Shown here: one piece after another, positions 8,445 through 17,658 of the stretch
Numbering within the stretch: position 1 is the first letter of the stretch
Layout: each line of letters begins with the position of its first letter
NCBI GenBank assembly: GCA_965203525.1
Contig: OZ241898.1
Location: forward strand, 2,294,001 to 2,358,000
Source of the DNA: WTFV01 sp965203525
Lineage (GTDB): Bacteria; Acidobacteriota; Vicinamibacteria; Vicinamibacterales; UBA8438
DNA length: 64,000 nucleotides
Direction of reading: 5' to 3'
Translations under genes and position numbers: made by a program
Notes under the pieces: generated by a model
What the model saw: the letters and a program-made list of their open reading frames with translations, nothing else
Database searches by the model: none
What the model was told of the DNA's origin: nothing

Positions 8445-8612
8445 AACGTCGGCGAGCTGGCCCGCCCGCGTGCGCCACGGCCGATCCGCCTTCGCCGCCG
8501 ACGGCAACGCCTCCCGCTGCCAGCGCCGCGCTGTCCGCTCACTCAGCCCCAACCGCCAGCGTCTCCCTACCATCCTCTTCTCGCGCAACCGCCGAACCTG
8601 CGCGTCCGTGAC
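8445..8612 (-). pseudogene. IS21-family istA fragment
   Basis: A minus-strand reading begins LVTDAQVRRLREKRMVG and continues with LSERTARRWQREALPSAAK and WRTRAGQ. This matches the N-terminal helix-turn-helix region of IS21-type IstA transposases (VRRLR...MSxRTARRWQ...LPS). The rest of istA, istB and the ends are missing, and an internal piece before LSERT has been lost. The surrounding 8270-8740 shows no other gene. Confidence 0.55.
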
Positions 8613-8741
8613 CAACCCATCCTCCCGGAGGGAAACGGGCAATCTCACACGTCTCCCGCCCGGGCCGTCCAACAGTCCGCCGATCTCGCCCTCGCCGACC
8701 AGCCACAATAATTTGTTAGATCAGCTCGTTGGTGATCGAAT

Positions 8742-10917
8742 TCAATTCAGTACAATACCATCAGCCACATCGAGAAATCTTTTTTTCTTTCCTTCATCCA
8801 GTTCGTCTTTGAATTTCTCAAGGTGCTCGCTGATTGCCTTATCCAATTCACCCAGGACATTCTTTCCGGCCGGCGCTTTCTGAGCAAGCGCTTTTTTCCA
8901 TTTCTCGAACTCGGATTCTTGCTCTGTATCGCATTGCTGGTGCGAGAACACATGCAGCAGACCCGGCGGCAATGGAATTCCATCATCCGTCATTGCGACG
9001 TGGCTGTTCAGGCTTTGCAAAGCCGCCAGCGCGATAATGAGTGGTTTACTCAAATCCTGCGTGCTCGTTTCACGAGACTTGTCATCCGATCCATCGACCG
9101 ACACTGTCTTGGATCCCTTGCGGCTCTCACCGCTCAAAGCCCTCCAGAGCGTTTCGGATCGTCCTTGGATCCAGTCGCGAAGCCACCTTGCAAAATCCTC
9201 CAGCGGCGTTTCGGATCGTCTTTGGACCCAGCCGCGAAGCCACTTTTCAAAACCCTCCATCCGCGTCTCGGGCTCTGGACTCAAAGCCATCGCCAGATAG
9301 CGAACCCGGTTGACAAACCGTTTCACTTGACGAGGAGAATTCACCCACGCCCGCACCACTGGAAGCCAAGTGATCAAGGCTTCCGAGAAATCTTCCGAAT
9401 CTTGGGTATGGTCCAAACGTCGCGAGTGCAACATCACGGCCTGCAACGCAATGAACACGACGACGAGTCCGAAGGGCAGATATCCCCACCAAAAAACTTC
9501 CGTGTCGTCCCCTGGACGGAATCGAGAGCGATTCTCCTCCGGTGTTCCCGGACTTCCCTCCGGAGCGCTCTCCGATGCCCCCGGAGCGCTCTCCGATGCC
9601 CCCGGAGCGCTCTCCGATGCCCCCGGAGCGCTCTCCGATGCCCCCGGAGCGCTCTCCGATGCCCCCGGAGCGCTCTCCGATGCCCCCGATGCCATAAAAT
9701 TTTGCAGCCACTGTTGTGCTACTGATGATGTCACCACGGCGCCCAAAGAAATCGCCACTGTGCACACCATGAGGATCTTCGCTAAACGCCTCGGTACCTC
9801 CACCCAGGAAATCTTGTTGAAATACCTCAGTGCCGTCACTCCACTCATAAGTATCTTGTCATTGAGTGTCTTTTTGTCCGTCTGCCGGTTGAGATCATCT
9901 TCCGGCCGGGCCGGCCGGACAAGGTTCTCGGCATCGGCGTCAGTCAGTCTTGGTACCGCTATCTCGATATTTACCAGTTTTTTGAGGTACTGCCGCGCAT
10001 AGACGCTCCGTGGCATGGACAATTGTTGCGCAATGTCCTTGTACCTGAGTTCGACGCAACCTATCACCTGTTCCGGCGCAAATCCCATGACAATGTAACA
10101 CGGTGCGGCATTGACCAGAAAATTGACCGCCTCAAGCGTTTCTACTACCTGCTCCGGCCTGCATCTATCGAGATCGTCTATTACGATCAGGGGCGTACAG
10201 GGGCTCAGGGCATTTGTGACTTCAGCGAACGCATCGATAAACCGCTGGCGAAATGCAAGCCGCTCCCCGGATGCTTTCACTCGAAAAGCACCTGCGGCCC
10301 TGCTCATGAGGCGACCCGGATCCAACCCCGTGCGCTCCAAGTCAGCCACAACGGCTACAAAGGCTCTTTCAATAGCGGCTATCAATGCGATGGCCGCGAT
10401 TACCACGCCGGCATTGCGAAGCGAGTTCTCAAAAATATCCGTGACGGCTCCACCAAGTCTCTCGTTAATGAACGTCGCGACGTCTTCACCAAGTCCCTCG
10501 TCAACAGCCAAGCGCGCGAAGAACGCCAGGGTGAGCAGGATGAGCGAGAACGCCAATCGTCGCCACCGCGACAGAACAAGACGTATTCGAAACCAAACGC
10601 CGTAGGGCTCCCACAATTTAGGGATCGCCTGTTTGCGGACCGCCTGCAGCAGAGCCGCAAACAGGTGACGTTCCTTCTGATGATGCCAAGCATTGAACAA
10701 GATGACCCTACTTCGGTGTCGTTTCAGATCGGCCGCGGCAAGATTCATCAGCGAGCTCTTGCCTTGTCCCCAGTCGCCAGTGATGGCGACCGTCAGAGGG
10801 GCCTCGGTGCTTTCGTTGCGTAGAAACCTGGACAGGGCGCGTGCTGTACGGCCGCGATGGAGCAGGTCCGGATCGCCGTCATCGACTGGACGATCGGAAG
10901 CGAACTCGTCCGCGACA
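8742..10917 (-). pseudogene. KAP P-loop NTPase, C-terminal half of an IS-split fusion gene
   Basis: The frame is open from the IS edge at 10921 down to 8742. It reads through VADEFASDRPVDDGDPDLLH, then Walker A GDWGQGKSS, two membrane segments between the Walker motifs (the KAP hallmark), Walker B LIVIDDLDRCRPEQ, another hydrophobic segment, a GASESAP heptapeptide array, a further membrane segment and a charged C-terminal tail. The first ATG in this frame (10748) lies after Walker A, so the fragment alone would make a dead NTPase. Removing the IS joins it in frame to the propeller part at 12682-14810. KAP proteins are membrane-linked STAND-type ATPases; several are linked to phage defence in other bacteria. 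Base composition is clearly lower in GC than in neighbours. Confidence 0.82.
9558..9688. repeat. 21-bp minisatellite (six GASESAP codon units)
   Basis: Six near-perfect copies of a 21-bp unit built on GGAGCGCTCTCCGATGCCCC. On the coding (minus) strand each encodes the heptapeptide GASESAP, inside the KAP-domain gene between two membrane segments. The near-identity of the copies indicates recent slippage, and copy number would be expected to vary between strains. Confidence 0.9.
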
Positions 10918-12685
10918 CTAGCCTGGATTATTCACCGGGGGTGCCGATCCGGGAGAGACACAAGGGCCTCCGCGCGGTAAAATCGCAGTGGCAACAGCCA
11001 TTTTCACCACCACGGAGGCCCCTGCGTGACGACCGACACGATACCACAGACTGTCCTGTTCCCGGAACTGTTCGACAAGCCCCTCGTCGCCACCTTCGAC
11101 CGCGAGCACGCCAGCTCCGACGGCGGCGCCGTTCTCCTCAAGGCGGCCGAGCGCGTGTACGGCCTCGTCAAGACGTTTGCCCGCTGTCTCGCCGACCGGC
11201 GCGACCCGGAGAAGATTCGGCACACGCTCGCGGAACTGGTCGGGCAGCGGATCTTCGGCATCGCGTGCGGTCACCCCGACGGCAACGATGCCGACGACCT
11301 GGCCGACGACCCCGTTCACAAGCTGCTGCTCGGACGGGACCCGGTGGCCGGCGCGCCGCTGGCGTCGCAACCGACGATCTCGCGGTTCGAGAACAGCCCG
11401 GGCCGCGGCGCGCTCTATCGCATGGCGCGGGAGTTGGCCGCGAGCGTCATCGAGCGACACCGGCGCCGGCTGGGGCGGCGGGTGCGGCGCATCACCATCG
11501 ATCTGGACCCGACCGACGACCTGACGCATGGCGCACAACAGCTTTCGTTCTTCAACGGACACTACGGCGGCTGGTGTTATCTGCCGCTGCTCGCGTTCCT
11601 GACCTTCAACGACGAGACGGAGCAGTATCTGTGCGCGGCGGTGCTGCGGCCGGGCAATGCGGTGGCGGCCGACGGGAGCCTGGGCCTGCTGAGACGGCTG
11701 CTGCCGATGCTGCGGGCGGCGTTTCCGCGGACGTCGTTTCTCGTCCGGCTCGACGGGGGCTTTGCGACCCCGGAGGTCTTCGATTTCCTGGAGGCGGAAC
11801 CGGGACTCGACTACGTGGTGGCGATGGGCAGGAACGCGGTGTTGGTGCGGCAGGCCGAATCCGCCATGGCGGCGGCCCGCGCGCAGAGCGGGGCCAGCGG
11901 CCGGACCGAGCACGTCTATACCGACACCCGCTACGCGGCCCGCACGTGGAAGCGCGAACGCCGGGTCGTGATCAAGGCCGAAGTGGTCCGGCATCCGGGC
12001 CGCGAGCCGCGGGACAATCCGCGCTTCGTCGTGACGAATCTCCCGCAGAATCCGCGCTTCGTCTACGAGAAGGTCTACTGCGCCCGCGGCGACGTCGAGA
12101 ACCGGATCAAGGAGTTGCTGGACGGTCTGCAGATCGACCGCACGAGCTGCTGCCGGTTCCTGGCGAACCAGTTGCGCGTGTTGCTGACGGCTGCCGCCTA
12201 CGTGCTCATGCAGGAACTGCGGCTGCGGGCGGCGCGAACCGGCTGTGCCCGCACCCAGGTGACGTGGCTGCGCAACCGGCTGCTGAAGCTCGGCGTGCAC
12301 GTCGTCGGCTCCGTGCGCCGCATCGTCCTGCATCTGCCCCGGGGGACGCCGCATCTGAACGCATGGCGGCGCATCGCGCTGGCCCTCGGCGCCCGCGCCG
12401 GGTAGTCCGAAACCCGCGCAGCCCGTAGCCCGAACCGCACCGCCCGCGACGGCGGAGCCTTGCCTGAACCCGCCTGTCCGCAACCGCCGGGCCCGCGAAC
12501 GACGCCTTCGATGACGGTTGCTCGCCCTCGGCGGTCCTGAATCCGTCTGTCCGCAACCGCCAGACCCGTGAAGGCTGTTCCACGCGTCGCGGCCCGCGCA
12601 CCGACGCGTGTCCGAGACCCCGTTTCGTGGCCGAGCATGGCCCGTCGGGGCCTCATGCCCGACCTTCATGAATAATCCAGGCTAG
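10918..12685 (+). mobile_element. IS1380-family insertion sequence, copy 1
   Basis: A 1760-bp element (10922-12681) with perfect 13-bp terminal inverted repeats CCTGGATTATTCA, flanked by a 4-bp target duplication CTAG (10918-10921 and 12682-12685). It holds one transposase gene and about 255 bp of non-coding right end (12406-12661). Length, ends, 4-bp duplication and transposase type fit the IS1380 family. It sits inside a large minus-strand gene. A second copy of the same length lies at 17659-19418. Confidence 0.92.
11026..12405 (+). CDS. IS1380-type DDE transposase, copy 1
   Basis: A 459-residue transposase starting at GTG 11026 after ACGGAGG. Recognisable segments are the N-terminal ASSDGGAVLLKAAERVYGL, TISRFENSP, the first catalytic region RRITIDLDPTDD, the second FLVRLDGGFATPEVFDFLE and the C-terminal ENRIKELLDGLQIDRTSCCR, which carries the glutamate of the DDE triad. 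It appears intact. It differs from copy 2 at one residue (Met in ESAMAAARAQ, Leu in copy 2). Confidence 0.92.
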   Translation: MTTDTIPQTVLFPELFDKPLVATFDREHASSDGGAVLLKAAERVYGLVKTFARCLADRRDPEKIRHTLAELVGQRIFGIACGHPDGNDADDLADDPVHKLLLGRDPVAGAPLASQPTISRFENSPGRGALYRMARELAASVIERHRRRLGRRVRRITIDLDPTDDLTHGAQQLSFFNGHYGGWCYLPLLAFLTFNDETEQYLCAAVLRPGNAVAADGSLGLLRRLLPMLRAAFPRTSFLVRLDGGFATPEVFDFLEAEPGLDYVVAMGRNAVLVRQAESAMAAARAQSGASGRTEHVYTDTRYAARTWKRERRVVIKAEVVRHPGREPRDNPRFVVTNLPQNPRFVYEKVYCARGDVENRIKELLDGLQIDRTSCCRFLANQLRVLLTAAAYVLMQELRLRAARTGCARTQVTWLRNRLLKLGVHVVGSVRRIVLHLPRGTPHLNAWRRIALALGARAG

Positions 12686-14810
12686 AAACAGACACGGTAA
12701 GTGGCCTGAACGAAAAGCCCAGCAACAAGAGGGCGAGCCCAAAGGTACTCCATACCCATGGTGCCGCACGCACCTGGTACTCAAGTTGTTCCCAATTTTC
12801 ACCGCCGTCGTTGGAGAATTGAATCAGGTCGTCACCGAGAATCCAAACGGTTTGCTCGTCGCCGGCAAACATGACCGATCTGAGATCCGCAGCGGTGTCG
12901 CCGTCGATGAGCGCCCAGTCATCACCGGCGTTCTCCGTCTTGACTATGGCGCCGCCGGTTCCGACCGCCCAGCCGGTTTGCCCGTCGGCAGTGAACGTGA
13001 CCGACCTGAGGTCCGCAGCGATGCCGCCATCGATGATCGCCCAGTTATCACCCCCGTCGTCGGATTTGACTATGAGTCCGCCGGTTCCAACCGCCCAGCC
13101 GGTTTGCCCGTCGGCAGTGAACGCGACCGATCTGAGATTCGCAGCGGTACCGCTCTCGCGATCCACCCAGTCATCACCTGCGTTCTCCGTCTTGACTATG
13201 GCGCCGCCGGTTCCGACCGCCCAGCCGGTTTGCCCGTCGGCAGTGAACGTGACCGACCTGAGATCCGCAGCGCTACCGACACGGATCTCGCGATCCACCC
13301 AGTCATCACCTGCGTTCCCCCTCTCCCATTTGACTCTGGTGCCTCTAGTTCCCACACCCCAACAAATCGGTACATCACTGACACACGTAAGCGCGTTAAG
13401 CTCGACGGTTACATAAACGAGGTCATAGAAAGTGCGTCCGCCCCGCCGCCGCGCAACCATCTGAGGATAACCTCTTGGTTCGAAACTAATCTCCCATGAG
13501 TTACCCCCATCTGTGGATCTGACGACGGCGCCATTCTCACCCACGCCCCAGCCCGTCTGTCCATCTGCCGTAAACACGATCGACTCGATGCGCGCTACGC
13601 TACCGCTATCACGCACTACCTGGGCTTTGCCCTCGTCGGAAAACCTGACGATGACACCAGGTGGGCCCGCCGCCCAGCCGGTGCGATCGCCATCCGTGAA
13701 AGTCAATGATCTGAAACCGGTACTGACACGGAACTTCCAAGTTTCACCTCCATCGATGGACTTGAGGATGGTGCCGAAACGCCCCGCGACCAAGCCGGTT
13801 CGTCCGTCGGCAGCGAACGCGCCTGACTCGATTGATCCAAGAACATTATTTGGAGAGGATATCCAGGTTTCCCCGCCGTCGATAGACTTGACGACAGTGC
13901 CGACCCCTACGATCCAGCCGGTTTGGCCGTCTGTTGAGAATGTAATTGATCGAAGAGTTTCATCGATCTCGCGACGAACCAAATTCCAATTGTTACCGCC
14001 GTCGTCGGATTTGAAAATTGTGCCAATGGCCCCGACAGCCCAGACAGTGTTTCCCTCTTCCGTGAACGTGACCGAGTGAAGAATTGTACCGTCCTCGCTA
14101 TGAACTGACTCCCAGGTGTCGCCACCGTTTTCGGACTTGAAAATGATACCGTTGGTCCCAACTGTCCATCCGGTTTGCCCGCCGTTCATGAACGTGACCG
14201 ATCGGAGGCTTTCATTGGTGTCTATATTGCTTTCGGTCCAAGCTTCGCCACTGTCGTCGGATTTGAGGATGGTACCGCGGTTCCCCACGACCCAGACGGT
14301 GTGTTCGCCATCAGTGGATGTGACGAACGTCACCGATCGGAGATTCTCATTGGTGCGGCTGTCTTTTCCTTCCCAGGTTTCACCCCGGTCAACGGACTTG
14401 AAAATGGCGCCCGCGTCCCCTACGGCCCAGCCAGTCTCGCCATCATCCGTGAACGAGATCGAAAGAAGTCTTCCCGGACCGTCGCCGTCGTATACGTTCG
14501 CCCATGTCTCGCCCCGATCAGTAGACTTGAAAATGATCTGGTCACTTCCTACAGCCCATCCGGTCTGCCCATCGGTCGAGAGTGCAACCGAGAAAAAGTC
14601 AGATCTCGTAAAGGCTAACCGACGATGGGCATTCTGTTCGAGCGGATACAGAAACCACGGCGGTTGAGTTGAAGCCAAGAAGGGATCGGAGTACGGTTCC
14701 TGCGTGATTATGCCAAGTGCCGCGATGACTGTCAGTCCGAGTGCCGCAGCTACTAACCAACTGCGACGGTGGAATTGACGCGCTCTCTGCCGTCTCGACT
14801 CCTCAGCCAT
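12682..14810 (-). pseudogene. YCF48-type propeller protein, N-terminal half of an IS-split fusion gene
   Basis: Starts MAEESRRQRARQFHRRSWLV with an uncleaved membrane anchor (residues about 18-36). Fourteen repeats of about 40 residues follow, of the form LRSVTFTADGQTGWAVG then IVKSDDGGDNW, the YCF48/BNR-type blade seen in PSII assembly factor HCF136; fourteen would make two seven-bladed propellers. Then comes a second membrane segment WVWSTFGLALLLLGF. As it stands the frame runs into the IS and stops at 12666 after five foreign residues. The preserved frame across the insertion shows that the original product continued into the KAP NTPase at 10917-8742: 4305 nt in total, 1434 residues. An outside or periplasmic sensor with an inside NTPase is inferred. 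Confidence 0.82.
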
Positions 14811-15163
14811 TTCGTACCCTACCTGTCGTCCACCGGGGTCGTTTGAAAGACCGAAACGAGATTATCCGCCGGTCGTCCGCATAACTGCCGACGGCCTTCT
14901 TCCCGCGACGAAGCCCACCGTCTCATGAAATTCGTTTCTGCCACTCGTAGAGTAATATCACAAAACAACCGATGCGGCAACGCCCGCCGACCGCCGGCGC
15001 AAAACGCGCGTGGCGGTGCGCCTCTCCTCACGCCGCGCATGGCTGATTCCGCGACGCCGAAGCCGCGCGGCGACGGCAGTTTCCGCGGTGCCGGTCCCGT
15101 TGGACGCCCGACCGGCGCGACGCGCGCGGCGGCACGGAATCTGCCCGGCTTCCGGGTGGTACC
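14811..15163. other. intergenic region between the propeller gene and the Uma2 pseudogene
   Basis: About 350 bp without a gene. It should contain the minus-strand promoter of the split propeller-KAP gene. An AT-rich patch at 14925-14975 includes, on the minus strand, TTGTTTTGTGATATTACTC, and GGTAGGGT precedes the ATG at 14810. GGTCGTTTGAAAGACC (14837-14852) is a possible hairpin. The part near 15050-15080 recurs at 21690-21735 in front of another Uma2 piece. Confidence 0.4.
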
Positions 15164-15862
15164 ATGGCGTCCATGCAGGACGTGCGGTCGCTGGTCGGCT
15201 ACGCCGACCTTCTGGCCATGCCGGCCGACGGGCGCCGCTACGAGATTCACGGGGGGGAGCTCGTCGTCGTGCCGTCGCCGCTGCCGCGGCATCAGTTCGC
15301 CGTCCAGGCGGTGTTCCTGCTGCTGCACGAACATGCGCGCACGTCCGGAGGGGTTGCCCTGGCCGCCCCGCTCGACGTCGTCTTCGACGAGTACGACGTC
15401 CTGCAGCCGGACGTCCTGTTCTTCCGGGCGGAACGCCGACGAGTACGACGTCCTGCAGCCGGACGTCCTGTTCTTCCGGGCGGAACGCCGCCACCTGATC
15501 CGGCCCGACGCCGTGACGCGGCACGCGCCGGACGTCGCGGTCGAAGTGCTCTCCCCGTCCACCGCCGCCGCCGACCGGGGCCGGAAGATGCGAACGTTCG
15601 CGCGCTACGGCGTGCCCGAATACTGGATCGTCGACCCGGCGCGCGAACGGATCGAAATCCATGTGCTCGACGCCGGCGCCTGCCGGCTGGCGCAGGCCGC
15701 GTCGCCACCGACGCGCAGGCGGGGCCACGGCCGGCGGCGCGCCGCCGGCACCGCGGCGGCGTACGGGCGCGCCGCGTACGCGGAGATCGTGCCGGCGTCG
15801 CAGGCCGCCTCTCCGCCACCGGCCGCTCCGCCGGGCGCGCGCTCCCCTCCCCCGGCTCGTGA
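15164..15862 (+). pseudogene. Uma2/DUF820-type nuclease-fold gene, frameshifted by a 52-bp duplication
   Basis: The gene begins MASMQDVRSLVGYADLLAMP and runs through the Uma2 family body: GRRYEIHGGELVVV, the conserved DVVFDEYDVLQPDVLFF, AVEVLSPSTAAADRGRK and FARYGVPEYWIVDP (the PD-(D/E)XK-like core of this restriction-endonuclease-like family). A perfect 52-bp tandem duplication, first copy from 15385 and second from 15437, repeats DEYDVLQPDVLFFRAERR and shifts the frame by one, so the product is cut at the middle. After about 15700 the tail is abnormal and joins a duplicated piece of the M28-like gene at 15890. The function of Uma2 proteins is unknown. Confidence 0.75.
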
Positions 15863-15889
15863 GGGGCGCGCGTCGCGGCCTTCACGAAC

Positions 15890-16281
15890 CGGGCCACTAC
15901 GGCCTGGAGGAGTTCCTCCGCACGCGGTCGCGCCTGGTCCGGGGCGCGGCGGCCTGGATCCATCATGGGCGCCAACTTCGGCGCGGCCGTCGGCGGCGAC
16001 TCCCTGCTGCAGGCGTCGGCACCCGGATTGCAGGAGCGCGCGGCCGAAGCGCTGCAACGGGCCGGCGCCGCGCCCCCGCGCCGGCGGCCCGCCGGGGAAC
16101 CGCCGGCCAGCGAAGCGCGCCGCGTGCACGCCGGGGGCGGCACGTACCTCTCGATCGTCGGCGCCGACCGGCCGTTCCACCACCCGCGGGACCGCTGGGC
16201 CCGACGCGGTCGACGTCGACCGCATCGCCCGCTACGCCCGCGCCTTCACCGACCTGGGGCTGCAACTGGCGAACGGTTGAG
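15890..16281 (+). pseudogene. 3' fragment of the M28-like gene (block 2)
   Basis: Copies the gene at 5622-6905 from its GHYGLEEF codons onward, with a frameshift near 16200 (one extra base in GGGCCC) that scrambles the ending. It has no start and is not expected to be expressed. It marks the left edge of the second duplicated block, which carries on through the promoter and the exported-protein gene at 16605. Confidence 0.8.
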
Positions 16282-16478
16282 GCAAGGCGCGGGCCGGGAA
16301 ACCCGGCGGGGGAACGGGCCGGCCCGCGCGCTCCCGGCGCACCGGGCCGGCCCGCCGGCGCGGCGCGGCGGGGGGCGTCCGCGCCGCGCGCCGACCGCCA
16401 CCCGCCGCGGAACGCCCGTCCGCCGCCGGCGCAACCGGCCACGGCGCTTCGGGACGCGGCCCCGCCGCCGCCTTCCCC

Positions 16479-16604
16479 TTGACCGGTGGGAACCCGCGTG
16501 GCACACTTTCTCCCGGCGCCGGCGGGGAAGCAGGGGTTGCCCGCGCCGCTCCGTCCCTGGACGCCGCGCCCTGCGACGGCCGTCATCCGGAGGAGGTTCC
16601 GCGC
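16479..16604 (+). promoter_or_regulatory. promoter and leader of duplicated block 2
   Basis: TTGACC at 16479-16484, 17-bp spacer, CACACT at 16502-16507, then a leader nearly identical to the one at 7132-7228 and ending in GGAGGAGG before the ATG at 16605. Confidence 0.6.
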
Positions 16605-17312
16605 ATGCGCCCGACGGTTCCCGTGTTCCTGTCCCTGATCCTGCTCGCGGGGCTCCTGCCTGCGTCCGCGGAAGCCCAGGGCGCCATCCAGTGCGTCAAG
16701 ACGGGATTCACGCAGTGCCGTTGCTCATCCCCCTACAGAGTCCGTTGCATCTACGCCGAGGGGTACGTCCCATGGAACGCCCCTGTGCGTGGGGTCGATG
16801 TCGTCGTCAAGGACGATCAGGGCAGGGTCAAGGACACGTTCACGCTCACCCCACCCGACGTGCAGGGTTTCACTCTCCATTCCATCCACGTGGGCGACGC
16901 CTTCAGGGAACATCTTGAGAGCATGGGGAAGCTGCCCCGGGGGCACAGCCATGAGATCAAGAGCTTTTGGGTGAGCGACAGATTGACCATGTACGACGAC
17001 CTCTACAGGGAGGACCCAAAAGGCACCATCGCCGAGGTCAACAGGAGGATGGAGCCCCCGGATCGCTGCTTCTATACGGAGGATCCGTACGCGATCGACA
17101 TCCGAAGTCCCGACGGTTACAGCACAGTCATCTGCACCGGCGAGGTCCAGTGCCGTCCAAGGAACGGAGGAGGCGACTATCTGACCTCGGCCATTTGCCT
17201 CGTCACAGACATTCAAGGAGATGTGGGCGTCTGTCCGGACGCATCGACCTGCCTCGCCGAGGATGTGCCATCGATCCGCCCTTTCAAGCTCGTCCCCCGG
17301 AGATCCCGGTAG
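16605..17312 (+). CDS. exported cysteine-rich protein of unknown function (copy 2)
   Basis: A 235-residue paralogue of the protein at 7229. The signal peptide and the CVKTGFTQCRC start are almost unchanged, as is the central EVNRRMEPPDRCFYTEDPYA. The region between them (WNAPVRGVDVVVKDDQGRVK and following) and the C-terminus have diverged strongly. Cysteine positions are kept, suggesting disulphide-stabilised folds. Most of the gene is GC-rich, unlike copy 1. The product is probably periplasmic or secreted; function unknown. Confidence 0.8.
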   Translation: MRPTVPVFLSLILLAGLLPASAEAQGAIQCVKTGFTQCRCSSPYRVRCIYAEGYVPWNAPVRGVDVVVKDDQGRVKDTFTLTPPDVQGFTLHSIHVGDAFREHLESMGKLPRGHSHEIKSFWVSDRLTMYDDLYREDPKGTIAEVNRRMEPPDRCFYTEDPYAIDIRSPDGYSTVICTGEVQCRPRNGGGDYLTSAICLVTDIQGDVGVCPDASTCLAEDVPSIRPFKLVPRRSR

Positions 17313-17583
17313 AACGGCACCAGGAAGGCCCCGCCCGGCTCGGCAGGCGATGGCCGCCAGGCTGCCGTCCCCGGAACCCTTCCCGCCAAGCTGCCGCCCG
17401 GAACCTCCGGCCCGGTTCCCCGTTCGTCCCGCGGGGAGCCGCCGGCGGCTCGTCCCGGCCAAAGAGTTTCCCGTACGAGCCGACGAGCGCGGTTCCCCGT
17501 TCGTCCCGCGGGGAGCCGCTGGCGTCGACCAATTGCCAGCGGAACGTCCCGCCCGACTGCCAGCCGAAGCCGTCACCCCACCA
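17313..17583. repeat. non-coding palindromic direct repeats after exported-protein copy 2
   Basis: Two units carry CCCGTTCGTCCCGCGGGGAG, GCCGCCGGCGGC and a CGTACGAG palindrome, matching the array at 7940-8215. The stem CCCG...CGGG is better conserved here. No gene is seen. Confidence 0.55.
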
Positions 17584-17658
17584 TGCGGTCGACGTCGACC
17601 GCATCGCCCGCAACGCCCGCGCCTTCACCGACCTCGGGCTGCAACTGGCGAACGCTAA
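17584..17658 (+). pseudogene. third copy of the M28-like gene tail, cut by IS copy 2
   Basis: Repeats the last about 70 bases of the M28-like gene (GCGGTCGACGTCGACCGCAT onward) up to GGCGAACG, where IS1380 copy 2 is inserted. On the other side of the IS (from 19423) the sequence carries on as a diverged copy of the region after 6907. This is the left end of duplicated block 3. Confidence 0.75.

Noticed and set aside
9558..9688. CRISPR-like array in the KAP gene
   Set aside because: A 21-bp coding minisatellite without spacers.
8742..10748. KAP protein starting at ATG 10748
   Set aside because: That start leaves out Walker A, which is encoded just upstream in the same open frame; the true start lies beyond the IS.
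10918..12669. 583-codon minus-strand frame inside each IS
   Set aside because: It is antisense to the transposase, with no family features.
14811..15163. Riboswitch or small RNA upstream of the propeller gene
   Set aside because: Only a short GGTC/GACC stem and AT-rich DNA are visible; no known aptamer consensus.
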